64,000 nt of DNA from positions 248,001-312,000 of the forward strand of contig JAANDG010000055.1 of NCBI GenBank assembly GCA_036852015.1, read 5' to 3'. This stretch comes from Pelodera strongyloides. Taxonomy: Eukaryota; Nematoda; Chromadorea; Rhabditida; Rhabditidae. Each line of letters opens with the position of its first letter. The stretch's first letter is position 1. Below the pieces are notes generated by a model that worked only from the letters and a program-made list of their open reading frames with translations, had not been told where the DNA came from and did not search any database. Shown here in pieces: positions 14,101 through 37,968 of the stretch. The position numbers and the translations under genes are program-made.

Positions 14101-16922
14101 GCTGGAGAACTGCTAAACTACGAAAAAGGCTACACTTATATGAAACATCTGAAGCGTATCTTCCAAAAATTACGCGATAAGGCTTGCCTGCGTTATTTTG
14201 AAGCTCTGCCAAAAGTTCTACATATATAGAAAAAAAGTGGCGGAGCTCTTTGGCTTTCTGAAGACTACGTTCCTGGGTGCGCAGTGCACCGCGCACCCAG
14301 CCGCGCAAATCGGAGTGCGGGTGCAGCCAGCTGTATACCTCGCAGAGGGAGCCGCACCCAAAAAAAAAAACATATTTTGCAAACTGCGCGGCAGGGTGCG
14401 CAGGGCCTCGTGTTCTCCGGTCCTCAACCGCACAGCGCACCCCGAGCTAACCGCGCACCTAGCCGCGCAGTTTATAGACCTTATCCGCTGCCACCTCCAG
14501 CTATCTCTTTTTGAATGTTCCACATGCGCGTTATGTCCGAGTGGTCTAAGGTTCTGGTTCGAGATCATAAAGGTCGTAGGTTCGATTCCTGTTCGGTGCA
14601 TTTGTCTTGGGAAGGTGTGGTAAATAAGTAAGTCGGACCGTATAAATATATCTGTCTGTGCTCTCCTTTATATTTTTGCCTGGGAGCCACGCAGCGCACC
14701 CCCGGTCAGCCGCGCAGTGGGCCAAAAAGAAGGGGCGAGCGACCATGGGGGTGCGCTGTACGATTGAGTCCTTTTGCACCCGAAAGGAGGCTTGAGATAT
14801 TATACAATTATACTAATTTTCATTGCCTAAATTGGGACAAAATAAGGTTCTTTTTGTGCGCTGGGGGATGCAGCTGTACAGAATACGCTTTAAAACAGAG
14901 TGTCATACCGCTTTAAGATAATCTCACTACTCACCCGCTGTTTGCAAAGGTATGGGGCAATCATAGCTGGGTCCTGTTTCCGTGGCCAATCTGTCCTATC
15001 GGGTCCAACATTAATTGTGGGTCCGTGGTCCAAAACTGTTGCAAAACTCATGTACCCGTTCACAGAGATCTGTAATTTTCAAAATGAACTACATCCTAAA
15101 CTCTATGCCAGTAATTTCGTTTTTTATATTTTTTCGTCCGCAAAATTGGACAAAAAAAGCAGAGAGTCAATTTTTGATTGGAATGTACAAAAATACATGT
15201 CTAATTATAAGCAGGCCAGCTGTGAAAATTCTGGTCCACGCAAAAAAGATACGTGGTTTTTAAAGCGAAATACCGGCCGGTTTGTAAAACGCGTTGTGGA
15301 CAACTGAATTCTTACGTGTTTATGCTAATTTGCTCGAATTTGCCCGAGTTTATGCTAATTTGCTCGAATTTGCCCGACATAAGCTGCATAAGAATGCTGG
15401 ACTACTCGCCGTATTTCAAAAATCGCTTTAAAGGAGGAGGCTCACGGGTTTTAAGTGTTCGATTCCTTTCCTTTTTTCGAAAAATGGTAAATAATCACCA
15501 ATAACATGCATAACCAAGCACGGAAATACACTTTAAATAAATTATTTAATTTAAGAAAAAAAATTTAAAAAAAAAAAACGACAGACGTTTTTAAAAGCAC
15601 CAGTAAAAAGCAAATATGCACGCATTGTGCAGAAGAGTACAACAGGTGTGCCTTTCTTTTGCACTACAAAGTACACAGGCCTTTCGAGCGCACTATTTTC
15701 AGCAACATCAGGGTCCCCCAGGGTTAGCCCGGCCATCTGCTCGGGTGCTGTTTCTGGCTGTGTTTGGGTTTGGATACAATGTATACATCACTTACCCTGA
15801 AAAATAACTAGAAACTACGTACTTTTTTAGATAAAATGTAATAGTTACTTTAAAGTGTGTCTCCGCGCTAGTATTTCGCTTTAAAGCGAAATACCACCCG
15901 GTTTGGGGTTTTTTCACCAAAAATAGTTTGAAAAAAGTTATAAACGAAAATAAACATAAAAACACAAACAAATAAGGGCATCTTGCACAAAAATGTTCTC
16001 AAACAACCATATTTTGCGATTTTGTATGGGAAAATTCGCTTCAGGCGATTTGCCGATTTTAATACTAGCACGGCCCTGGAAAAATCGAGGGATGGCCTTT
16101 TCAAATGATCACGCATACCGCAGCATCCAAATGACGAAATGTCGACAAAATATTTTGCATTCGGCTAGTAAAACGGTGGTTTGAAAACGGCGGTCAACGC
16201 ACGGTTGTTTACTCCTCCTCTTTTTGTATTTTTTTGTTGAGACCGACCGCTAATTCGCTTTAAGAGTAAACTAGGATTTCGCAATCACGATTACAAGGGC
16301 TGCATTAATCATATTCATATAGAGGTACGGTATTATGAATCCTATCCTAGCTTCATCCTATAACGTACCTGATGATGAATAATTGTAATTTTAACTCTAA
16401 TCTAATTACCCTCAACTTTCACTTACAGTTGTGTAATTGTACAATCCACCGTAGAACGGGAAGAACATATGCAAATCGACAGTCTGTCCAGAAGTTAACA
16501 TTCCCGCCTCAACTTTTTGATCACCAGCTGACGGACCGAACTCCACCAAATTATCTGAATTTTCAACTAATTAGCATAATTCTCAATTAATTACCGGCTA
16601 ATGAATTAATAATTTAAGGCGAAAAATGTTATTCCGTCTCACTATCTCTACCTCTCTCTCGTCCGCTCATCCCCTCTTCCTCTCTCTTTCTCTCTCTCTC
16701 CTTCTCTCTCTCTCCCTTCTCTCTCTCTCTCCCCTTCTCTCTACCCCCATATATCTCTCACTTACCGCTCATGAATGTATTGTCTCCCCAAAATAAGGAC
16801 TCCCGTGGATTTGTGTCCAAATTAAGGTTCTGTCCTCCTCCAGGTTGATTTGAATTCTGAAGTTGGCCCACCGCCAACAGGGACAGTACCCACAGCGCGA
16901 CGCAAACGCGCTGCCAGCCCAT
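1..16922 (-). CDS. Mesh/SUSD2-like extracellular protein (NIDO, IPT-like, AMOP, VWD), 3' end beyond left edge
   Basis: Multi-exon gene read leftwards. It starts at 16,922 with MGWQRVCV and a hydrophobic signal peptide (WVLSLLAVG). Exons I could join in phase: 16766-16922, 16427-16554, 14935-15069, 13394-13531, 12740-12824, 11658-11797, 11388-11480, 11064-11182, 10770-10834, 10321-10436, 9349-9493, 8808-8940, 7442-7544. Also clear, with some junctions unresolved: 6989-7095, 6673-6794, 5901-6030, 5378-5488, about 4695-4779, 4218-4239, 3544-3712, 3264-3360, 2343-2439, about 1380-1503, 737-801, 124-260. The NIDO region shows FGPSAGDQ, FFPFYGGLYNYT, NGYMSF and FNGGNHTG. The AMOP region shows CPCVETQAILDLGRFMPHPRC and CCYDAQG (I quote only what is visible). 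A VWD-like region has FIFNEPGVFTLL. This domain order is that of Mesh/SUSD2 family surface proteins, which in insects act at septate junctions. Function here is inferred. Exon edges below 5 kb are approximate, and phase breaks between some exons imply unseen small exons. Confidence 0.88.
861..1037. mobile_element. MITE family A copy
   Basis: Starts TTAA-AGCGAAATACCGGCCGG and ends with CCGGCCGGTATA; the right TTAA is lost. It lies in a Mesh-like intron. Confidence 0.75.
2703..2860 (+). repeat. tRNA-derived SINE-like segment
   Basis: Starts with AGTGGCGCAGTGGCAGC (A box) and, about 45 nt later, GATTCGAATCC (B box). A non-tRNA body follows (CAAAGGTGTACAAGTTGGTA). This is the usual layout of a tRNA-derived SINE. 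It lies in an intron of the Mesh-like gene. Only one copy was seen here, so the 3' limit is approximate. Confidence 0.5.
4383..4549. mobile_element. MITE family A copy
   Basis: TTAA at both ends, inverted repeats around ACCGGCCGGTTTTTGAAACAC. It lies in a Mesh-like intron. Confidence 0.8.
5139..5174. repeat. Poly-T tract
   Basis: About 36 consecutive T in a Mesh-like intron. Confidence 0.95.
5613..5794. mobile_element. MITE family A copy
   Basis: TTAA at both ends, inverted repeats AGCGAATAACCGGGCGG / CCGGTCGGTATTTCGCT. It lies in the intron between the two AMOP exons of the Mesh-like gene. Confidence 0.82.
6061..6160 (+). repeat. GC-rich minisatellite, about three units
   Basis: Repeats of GGTGCGCGGATGGTGCGCCACA, about 26 bp each, directly behind the Mesh-like AMOP exon 5901-6030. 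Confidence 0.75.
7148..7310. mobile_element. MITE family A copy, right end decayed
   Basis: TTAA-AGCGAAATACCGGCC at the left. The right end retains GTGTTTCAAAACCCGGCCG but not the terminal TTAA. Confidence 0.72.
8025..8803. mobile_element. MITE family C with a nested element
   Basis: Flanked by TTAA on both sides. The inverted repeats are about 60 bp, starting AGGAGGAGGCTCACGAG. It carries a second element at 8,142-8,504. The right end lies four bases from the donor of the Mesh-like exon 8808-8940. Confidence 0.85.
8142..8504. mobile_element. Foldback MITE (family D) inserted in family C copy
   Basis: TTAA duplication on both sides and ends AGGGATCGGCTCACCT. It is one long hairpin: arms of roughly 165 bp meet near 8,322-8,332. 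The copy at 13,580-14,034 shows the unoccupied site (GGAGGAATTAATTAATC). Confidence 0.85.
10851..11031. mobile_element. MITE family A copy filling an intron
   Basis: Complete copy with TTAA at both ends. It makes up about 180 of the 229 bp of the intron between Mesh-like exons 11064-11182 and 10770-10834 and stops about 16 bp before the acceptor. Confidence 0.85.
11982..12708. mobile_element. MITE family B with nested TA-flanked element
   Basis: TTAA ends with inverted repeats AGGGATAGTTTCATCTC. A nearly identical but shorter relative is at 26,651-27,139. The inner element 12,219-12,446 is absent from that relative. Confidence 0.82.
12219..12446. mobile_element. TA-flanked MITE nested in family B
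   Basis: Ends AGGGCGCGTTTAA / TTAAACGCGCCCT with long internal inverted repeats (GGCCGAAAGAAAG) and TA on each side, as for Tc1/mariner-type insertions. The matching position in the 26,651-27,139 copy (about 26,881) is empty. Confidence 0.75.
13037..13167. repeat. Long near-perfect palindrome
   Basis: Arms of about 62 bp (ATTTTGAGTGTTGTTGTG.. and its complement) around ACATTTATAAATGT with a single mismatch. Both flanks carry AAAAGCTAGTTA (about 13,025 and 13,206). It lies in the intron between Mesh-like exons 13394-13531 and 12740-12824. Confidence 0.85.
13580..14034. mobile_element. MITE family C, uninterrupted copy
   Basis: TTAA ends and the same inverted repeats as 8,025-8,803, without the nested insert. 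It contains a short tandem duplication of TATAAGGTTCAGCC (about 13,671-13,725). Confidence 0.85.
14534..14604 (+). repeat. tRNA-Leu/Ser-like segment, probably SINE head or pseudogene
   Basis: Contains an A-box-like TGTCCGAGTGGTCTAAGG and a B box GGTTCGATTCC spaced as in a type II tRNA, ending TGTTCGGTGCA. It has no convincing acceptor stem. It sits in a GC-rich stretch (about 14,270-14,770) made of repeated GCGCAC/GCGCAG words inside an intron of the Mesh-like gene. Confidence 0.5.
15260..15431. mobile_element. MITE family A copy abutting a family C end
   Basis: TTAA ends. The right TTAA (15,428-15,431) is followed directly by AGGAGGAGGCTCACG, a family C start, so two elements share one target site. 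Confidence 0.75.
15881..16263. mobile_element. MITE family A, longer variant
   Basis: TTAA-AGCGAAATACCACCCGG at the left and CGACCGCTAATTCGCT-TTAA at the right. The 380-bp interior is unlike the short copies. Its left TTAA is shared with another AGCGAAATA end, giving a palindrome TTTCGCTTTAAAGCGAAA. Confidence 0.75.
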
Positions 16923-17642
16923 CCGATATACTGTAGCTGTAAAAAAACAAGTAATAATCGGTATTATGGAAAGCAACTGTCAACGATGCGTTTCAAAAAC
17001 CGACCGGTAGTGCGCTTTAAACCATACTTTTTTTAATCGTAATGAAAATTTCGTTTTGTGCGCGTATTGACGGTATTGAAATACCAATAAGATATTATAT
17101 AAAAAATTGGATTTTTGTTCAAAGCGGAACAAGAGAGAATTGGACTTGGCCCATGGCCCATGGGGCACACTGAGTTCTTAGTTGCAAAATTTTCTCTCGT
17201 GCGATGGAAAATGAGAGAGAAAAGTTAATTAATCAAAAGATAACACGTTAGGATCCACAGCTGTCTGATTAATTTGTTGTTGAGCTAGAGAAAAGCTGGC
17301 ATCATAATACAGATTTCCAAGCAAGCTTGCATGCTAAGGCCGTTTTCATCAACATTTACCTCTGTCATGTTTGACCATCAAAAAGGTACTTAGGTTAATT
17401 AAATAAAAAGGAAATCAATAAAAAATGAACATGGAAGAAATGTATAATGAGAGCCCATATAAGTTGGGCTCTTGTATATCATATGTCTATGACTAAGTTG
17501 ATTTATGACTGAAGTACGGTGCAGCACGCTTTTTGATGGATTTCACCTTCACCAACAACAGCTATGTCCTAAGTACGGGATTTGGCAACTTGTCAACCTT
17601 GTAGACAGTAAAAAATGCTGACGTACCGGGTGGTTTATGAAT

Positions 17643-18093
17643 ATCTTATTATATAAAGGAGAAGAGTTTGTCACGGGTTTGTTTTTATGTGCACAACGAA
17701 AGATGATCATAAAGAAAAATTCTTCGATCGGAAGAGCATACAAAATCTTTATCGCTGGCGAGATTCGAACCCACAGCAGCGCACAACCTCTCGATTCACA
17801 GTCCAACGCTCTACCTGTTGAGCTATGCTAGCTTATCACAAGAATAACAATCTGCTCTACATAGAGCCCTTCAATGGCAAATTTGCATGCTAGCATTAGT
17901 CGAGTGGAGATCCAAACTGATTAGTATACGTTTCCACAATCAGAGACGTGTGAATGTAAGTGGCACGGAAGAGAAAGAGAGGAGAGTTAACTTTTTACGT
18001 TTTAGCAATTCTTTTTTTAAATAGGGAAACAATCGGCCGAAGGCCGATTCCTCCAGTCGGAGAAGAGCCCGTAGGGCTCTTCGAACGGCTGGT
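17643..18093 (-). mobile_element. tRNA-headed SINE-like element with a three-hairpin module, copy 1
   Basis: Read on the minus strand, the element starts with a 64-nt module at 18,030-18,093 that folds into three successive hairpins: GAAGAGCCC/GGGCTCTTC, CTCC/GGAG and AATCGGCC/GGCCGATT. A diverged AT-rich spacer follows, then a tRNA-like segment at about 17,757-17,831 with a pol III A box (TAGCTCAACAGG) and B box (GGTTCGAATC). The 3' tail ends CCTTTATATAATAAGAT. The anticodon-loop position reads GTG. Acceptor and anticodon stems are imperfect, so this is tRNA-derived rather than a working tRNA gene. The same composite occurs at 51,909-52,317. Confidence 0.8.
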
Positions 18094-18223
18094 ATGGAAA
18101 TAAATGAACAAAAGTGTGATATTATAATAAGAGAGCAAACTAATGTATAGGCAAGATATTGAAAGAAAGAGTGATCTGAAAGATATAGAAAGATAAGTAA
18201 GAGGTCATGTATATATATTACAT

Positions 18224-18295
18224 GACACCCCGTTTCGACCCTTAATCGCATACGAGGCTTTTGCCTGGGCAGGGCCTCATCAGTACGATGACCTC
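18224..18295 (-). ncRNA. Hammerhead-ribozyme-like core
   Basis: On the minus strand, CTGATGA (18,277-18,283) is followed by a 6-bp stem II (GGCCCT with AGGGTC) whose large loop holds AGGC-AAAA-GCCT. Then come GAAAC (18,232-18,236), a minimal stem III (C-G and A-U around GGGGT) and the triplet GTC (18,224-18,226). These are the conserved hammerhead elements in order, as in type I ribozymes of metazoan retroelements with very short stem III. Stem I is doubtful: the best partner of GAGGTCAT-GTA is TACATGACCTC at 18,201-18,211, and a 12-nt AT-rich stretch separates it from GTC. It may be a decayed or end-truncated copy. Confidence 0.5.
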
Positions 18296-18394
18296 AGACT
18301 TGAGTACAGGTTAAAATGGAAGTTGAAAGTGTTGTATGAATGTAGAATTTTGGCAACAGCAAAGAAGTGAGAGAGTATGAATAATATAAGGATA

Positions 18395-18491
18395 TATTAT
18401 TATTATTATTATTATTATTACTATTATTATTACTATTATTATTATTATTATCTAGTATTATTATTATTTATTATTATTATTATTATTATTA

Positions 18492-18559
<68 letters not shown>

Positions 18560-18570
18560 TTATTATTATT
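18395..18570. repeat. (TAT)n microsatellite
   Basis: About 175 bp of TAT/ATT triplets with a few interruptions (CTA, GTT, TTTA), just beyond the hammerhead-like core. No gene overlaps it. Confidence 0.95.
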
Positions 18571-18599
18571 TTATTATACTTTAATAATGAAAAGGTAAT

Positions 18600-20480
18600 G
18601 AAGAAACTAACCTTGAGTAGAAACCTCGGAATACCTGAAAGGAAGAAAAAACTGGGAAAACTGTATATGACACTTACCTTAGAATATGTAGGTGCGCAGA
18701 GAACGTATGGTATGAATTATACGATTAATACATATTAGCCTTGTAGTTGAATGTTAGCTGTGGTTTAGCAGTGATTTAGCGGTGTAGTTAGTGTATGACC
18801 TACGCGACGCTTAGTGATAGCGATGGCGTAATCCACTGGTGATATGTATGTAGTTTGTAGTCCATGGGAGATACATATGGTAAATTTTCAACTTATTAAG
18901 AAACTGTTACTAAGTTATTGAATTAAACCAAGCAATCATGGTTTTATTGTTACTGTCATATTTGAGGCATATAAAAGGATATCTATACATAGCTTTCTTA
19001 AAGGTGCTAGCTATGAGAGGTAAAGGGTATTGATTTGACCGAAGTTTGTGAATTAATTGGTTTATTTTTTCTTTGAAGAATAGTATTGATGAAGTGCAAC
19101 GGTTTATACGAATAATTTCACCTAATATGCAATTAAGTATATAGTGTCTCGAACAGTTTGTCTTGGTTAGCGTATGGAACCTACCATAGGCTATAGGTCA
19201 GCTGTTCCAGGTTATTGCTAACGGAACATCTCTAGGAGAGCTCCGTATGCGTATGATCCGAGCAAATCATCAAGCACTATGATCTTTGTTTTCGATCTTT
19301 TTCCGACAATTCTCCTTTTCGGACGAGTAAAAACCAGCTATTTTTTTTTGTTCATACTAGGGTTTTGGCTGGCCGAAAATCGAAGAATAGTCGGAAAAAG
19401 CTCGAAAACACGAATTTTCTCGGAAAAAACTCGGGATTCATTAACGGAGCAATTTGTCTTCTGGAACTCTTTGTCTAAACACAAACTACCCAGGGCCGCC
19501 AAGTACTAAGCTTTGGAATTTGGAACCCTCTCTTGAACCACGCTTATAAAAGTGCGCGCTTTTGTAGGGGATATATTCACCACTCAATTCCCCAAGTGGA
19601 GTTCCCTGTCTCCTTGTGGCTCACCTCAGAATTTTTTCTATCCCGGGGAATATTCCCCGAGGGTATCAGAGTGTTGAGAATGTTCAAGTTCAGACCCTTT
19701 GCATACTCTTCCCGTAGGGGCAGGAGTAGGATCGTTATTCCCAGAGCATCTAAAATGGTTCGTAGGCATTCATTTGTACATAGAACTTCTATTATGATTG
19801 AGGAAACTCCGCACTTAGCTTCCTAGATTTCTGTATAATGTGTCACTTTATTTATTCTTCATTTTTGTATTTGTGCTACTGTTGCTTTACTCGACAAAAC
19901 TGTACGTTGCATATATTTTTCTCATGAATTGTATGTGTGCGTAATAAATTATTATAAAATTATAATTATTATTGAATATTAACACAATCTTCATGCTAGA
20001 TTGCTTTCTTTCATTGACTGTCTTTGTGCTGTCTTCTGAGCTGTTTAGTCTTTCCAGCACTGTTCTTTCCGGGTACATATTAATAAACGTTCCCGTTTTA
20101 ATTTCAATTTTTATGTTTATGTAAGTTAAATTAAATATTTTATAATTAATTAAAGGACAAATAAAAAATAAATAGGTTCTGTAATATATAGTTGATGAAT
20201 GCCTAATTGAATGTTGAATAAAAAAAGTATACAAACATGTCTACGGCAAGCATTCATTCAAAAACCGGTACTCGACAAAAAGCGCAGTAAACTACATTGT
20301 ATTCTAAGTTGGAAAACAATATGCAAACTAAAATAAAGTATTATATGTTAATGGCTTTGAAAACTGTTATGCGTAGAGCATGTTTCTAGTGAATGATAGG
20401 ACATACATATGTCGTGGTTTAGTATGTATAAACTGATGAAGTAGGTAAAACATCAGGAAGGTGCACCTTATTTACCATAC
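18600..20480. other. Intergenic, no gene supported
   Basis: AT-rich. It includes short inverted words with TCGGAAAAA and CTCGG between 19,300 and 19,440 and an unsupported plus-strand frame at 19,533-19,826 (MNHAYKSARFCRGYIHH) with no splice or family evidence. Confidence 0.5.
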
Positions 20481-20484
20481 AATA

Positions 20485-20602
20485 TTAAAGCGATATAACA
20501 GCCGGCGCGATTTTTCAGTCTAATTATTTATTTGTGCATACAGCGTGTGGGAATGCATTTGTCCAACATACGTTTCAAAAACTGTGCCTGTTATTTCGAA
20601 AA
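20485..20602. mobile_element. MITE family A-like, decayed
   Basis: TTAA-AGCGATATAACAGCCGG at the left; GTTTCAAAAACTGTGCCTG and TTTCG at the right. Downstream of the Pitx stop. Confidence 0.6.
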
Positions 20603-20817
20603 AACTCTCACATTTTGCACACTTTGCACATTTTGCATATTTACATGACTAAATTTTAGAAACAACAAATTTAGGTTATGCTAAACAAAGAGACTGCGTT
20701 GTAAAGGTGGCATGTGTTATAAAACTAAAGACAAAGTCATAAATTAAAATGTAGAATTGCAAAACTTGATCGTATTGCTTGGCTACAAACTACAGACCTC
20801 CCGGGGAGAAATATAAA

Positions 20818-27436
<6,619 letters not shown>

Positions 27437-27680
27437 GGTATAAGCCTGGTTGAGCCGAGTCAAGCCCCCGAACAAAGCCTCTCGGAACACACACACTGGC
27501 TTAGCGCGCCTTCAGGGCTACTGTAGACGTCCAGGCCCGCCTCCCTGCCAATAGTCAAAAGGGGCGGGACGGGAATTGGTATGGTGCGCGCACCAGGGCG
27601 GCTGGCAGCAGAGGTGGCGGGAGAAGCGACGGGGCTTATTTAAGGGATTAGTGTCCAAGGCCCGGCTGCGACACATAAAA
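27437..27680 (-). promoter_or_regulatory. GC-rich region upstream of the Pitx start
   Basis: Unusually GC-rich for this window, directly 5' of the Pitx ATG, with AT-rich words (CTTAAATAAG, near 27,633-27,642) about 200 bp upstream of the ATG that could act as a TATA element. It is probably promoter plus 5' UTR. Unlike the other genes, no pyrimidine-rich acceptor precedes the ATG. Confidence 0.4.
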
Positions 27681-28189
27681 GGGAATGGAAAGTGATTCGT
27701 CTTCTGGAATGGAATCTTTGAATGTGGGACCCAAGATAACGGCCAATAATGAGAGGTACGGTAACTGGGTACCTACTCCCAACTCCCAACAACATATTAA
27801 CCGATATTTTTTGAAAGAAAGGATTCTCAACAATTTCTCAGTGGACCGATTCATTCAACAATTCCTCACTGATTCTAGAATTAAACGATTCATTATGTCC
27901 AGATAGAGAGAGACAGTTAGTAGGGTACAGCGATACGCATCTCGTGGTAGAGGTGGATGTAGAGTAGCATGCACGGAGATATGCCACGCTCAAATACAAA
28001 CAAAGTTCAAAAGTTACATACTCGTACTCGCCAGCACGACACGACGACACCACAATAAAACTTTTGAAAAAGTAAAAATTCCACCCAATTTGGTCCCCGA
28101 ACTTTATACCGTTTCATTTATCATTACCTATTCAAAATCTACCGGTAAACGACAACCAAACATGACAACACAAATAACTTGATCATAAT

Positions 28190-30912
<2,723 letters not shown>

Positions 30913-30953
30913 ATCAGCCGCAATAACTGAAACAGTTGTGAATCTACTAACAA

Positions 30954-31080
30954 TTTAAAGCGGAAAGGCACGTGGTTCAGAAACGAATGGAGCACAACTA
31001 CAGTACACACCATGTAAACGTGTTCCTTGTGTCGGAAACTCAGCAGTGAGAATATAGTCTTCCGAGACATAAAGCTTTAA
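30954..31080. mobile_element. Small TTAA-flanked inverted-repeat element
   Basis: TTAA-AGCGGAAAGGCACGTGG at the left and TAAAGCT-TTAA at the right. Related CACGTGG-type ends occur at 27,136-27,233, at 31,689-31,790 and near 36,846-36,995. It lies just upstream of ALKBH6. Confidence 0.6.
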
Positions 31081-32263
31081 AATATTCATGGAACTTCAAA
31101 TAAATGTCTTGTTCACATCTTCTAGTGCGTGTTTTTCAGCATAACAATAAGCCTGGTTTCTATTATTTTTTATTAAGATCATGCAGCTTGAAGTGAAGGA
31201 TAGACATAATACACAATTAACATCCATTAAGTGAAACAATATATGTGGAGGTATAAAAAAACACCGACGATAAGATAAGTAAGGTCTGAAACTTAATTTA
31301 GAAAGTACAGCGCACTCATGAATGAGTGTAATACGCCTGCATTGTAAACATTTAGCATTAAAATAGAATATAAGTAATAATAAGAAAAAAAATAGACAAA
31401 TCACAAATGACAGTAAAGTAAAAGCTGATTCTGTAGGACAAGGTAAAACATCGATAAAACATAAAGAAGAAAGTAAAACTGAACGAAAACCAACCAACAT
31501 ATGATATAAATAGTTTAAATGGCAGCTCAACTACGCTGCAATAAATGTAAAAAGGAAAATCTATTCAGCAGAGATAGTATACACTAGAACGGTGGGTCTA
31601 ACCAGCAGTATTTCAACATAATCAAGGAAATTAATAAACCAAGGATGCAAGGATAAACAATTGGGGTATAATCTCTTCAAGTCAGAATGACACGTGGTTT
31701 TTAATAGCAAAGTGAACGCTTTGTTCCATTATGTGCCGGAAACCGCACATAATTAAAAGTACAAACCACGTGCCATATCCCTCTAAATGCGGAGAAACAC
31801 AAAAAGATCATTTCTAAGAGTTGAGCAAATCGATGGAATGTTGTCTGAAGTGACACGTGAAAGACAATGAAGAGAGAGGCAGTTAAATGCAATCTGGGCT
31901 AAAGGATAAAATAGAATAATGTAATAAAACAATACAATATATATAAGGTAATTAAACAATAAACTACTCATTCAGGACACCTGGTCCATGGTCGCATGAA
32001 AAATGGACACTATGTACAGTACAAAAGTATAAAATAGAAAGAACTACTCCAATAACATCGGACATAAACATCACATACTAAACTCCAGCGCCAATAAAAG
32101 CAAAAAGTCGTAAAAAAATATCAGAAGTTCAAAATAATGAAAAACCAACGAAGTAAAAAGGAAGCCTGCCGCCGGGCAAATAATTCAAACACTTACGGTT
32201 TTTCTTTTTCAAGGAAACGATTCGGCAGTACACCAGCCGTCATTGTCATAACAGGAATTACAA
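31081..32263. other. Intergenic between FoxN and ALKBH6, no gene seen
   Basis: A-rich on the plus strand. It contains one decayed CACGTGG-type inverted repeat at about 31,689-31,790. Minus-strand frames here are hydrophobic low-complexity translations of AT-rich DNA. Confidence 0.5.
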
Positions 32264-37758
<5,495 letters not shown>

Positions 37759-37968
37759 CCAACAGCACTGCAATTAACATACTTTATTTATATCAATAAA
37801 ACGCCTAATCCTAATTATCAAAGAAACAGAAGAAAACAATAACAAAATAACAACGTGGCGAAACAACAAATAACAACGACTACCTAAGACATTGATAGGC
37901 TTAAAACTCAAACAAAATAACCGAGATCAGCTTCAGATAGAAAAGAACTATTCAAATATAAAGTACTA
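37759..37968 (-). promoter_or_regulatory. TRMT10C-FoxN intercistronic region
   Basis: Between the TRMT10C stop and the FoxN ATG. It holds AATAAA (37,783-37,788 on the plus strand as TTTATT) and then, about 14 nt later, an acceptor AATTGCAG (37,768-37,774) followed by nine bases and the ATG. This is room for a 3' end and a trans-splice site but hardly for a separate promoter. Confidence 0.55.

Noticed and set aside
14066..14623. Overlapping 120-140-codon frames on both strands
   Set aside because: They come from a GC-rich repeat with GCGCAC words and a tRNA-like segment. No exon structure.
17757..17831. tRNA-His-like gene (minus strand)
   Set aside because: Has pol III boxes but mismatched stems, and the same segment occurs at 52,130-52,206 within the same larger element, so it is a SINE part.
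18377..18598. 73-codon Tyr/Ile homopolymer frame
   Set aside because: Translation of the (TAT)n microsatellite.
20436..20462. Second CTGATGA as hammerhead candidate
   Set aside because: No GAAA, no stem II and no cleavage triplet at suitable distance.
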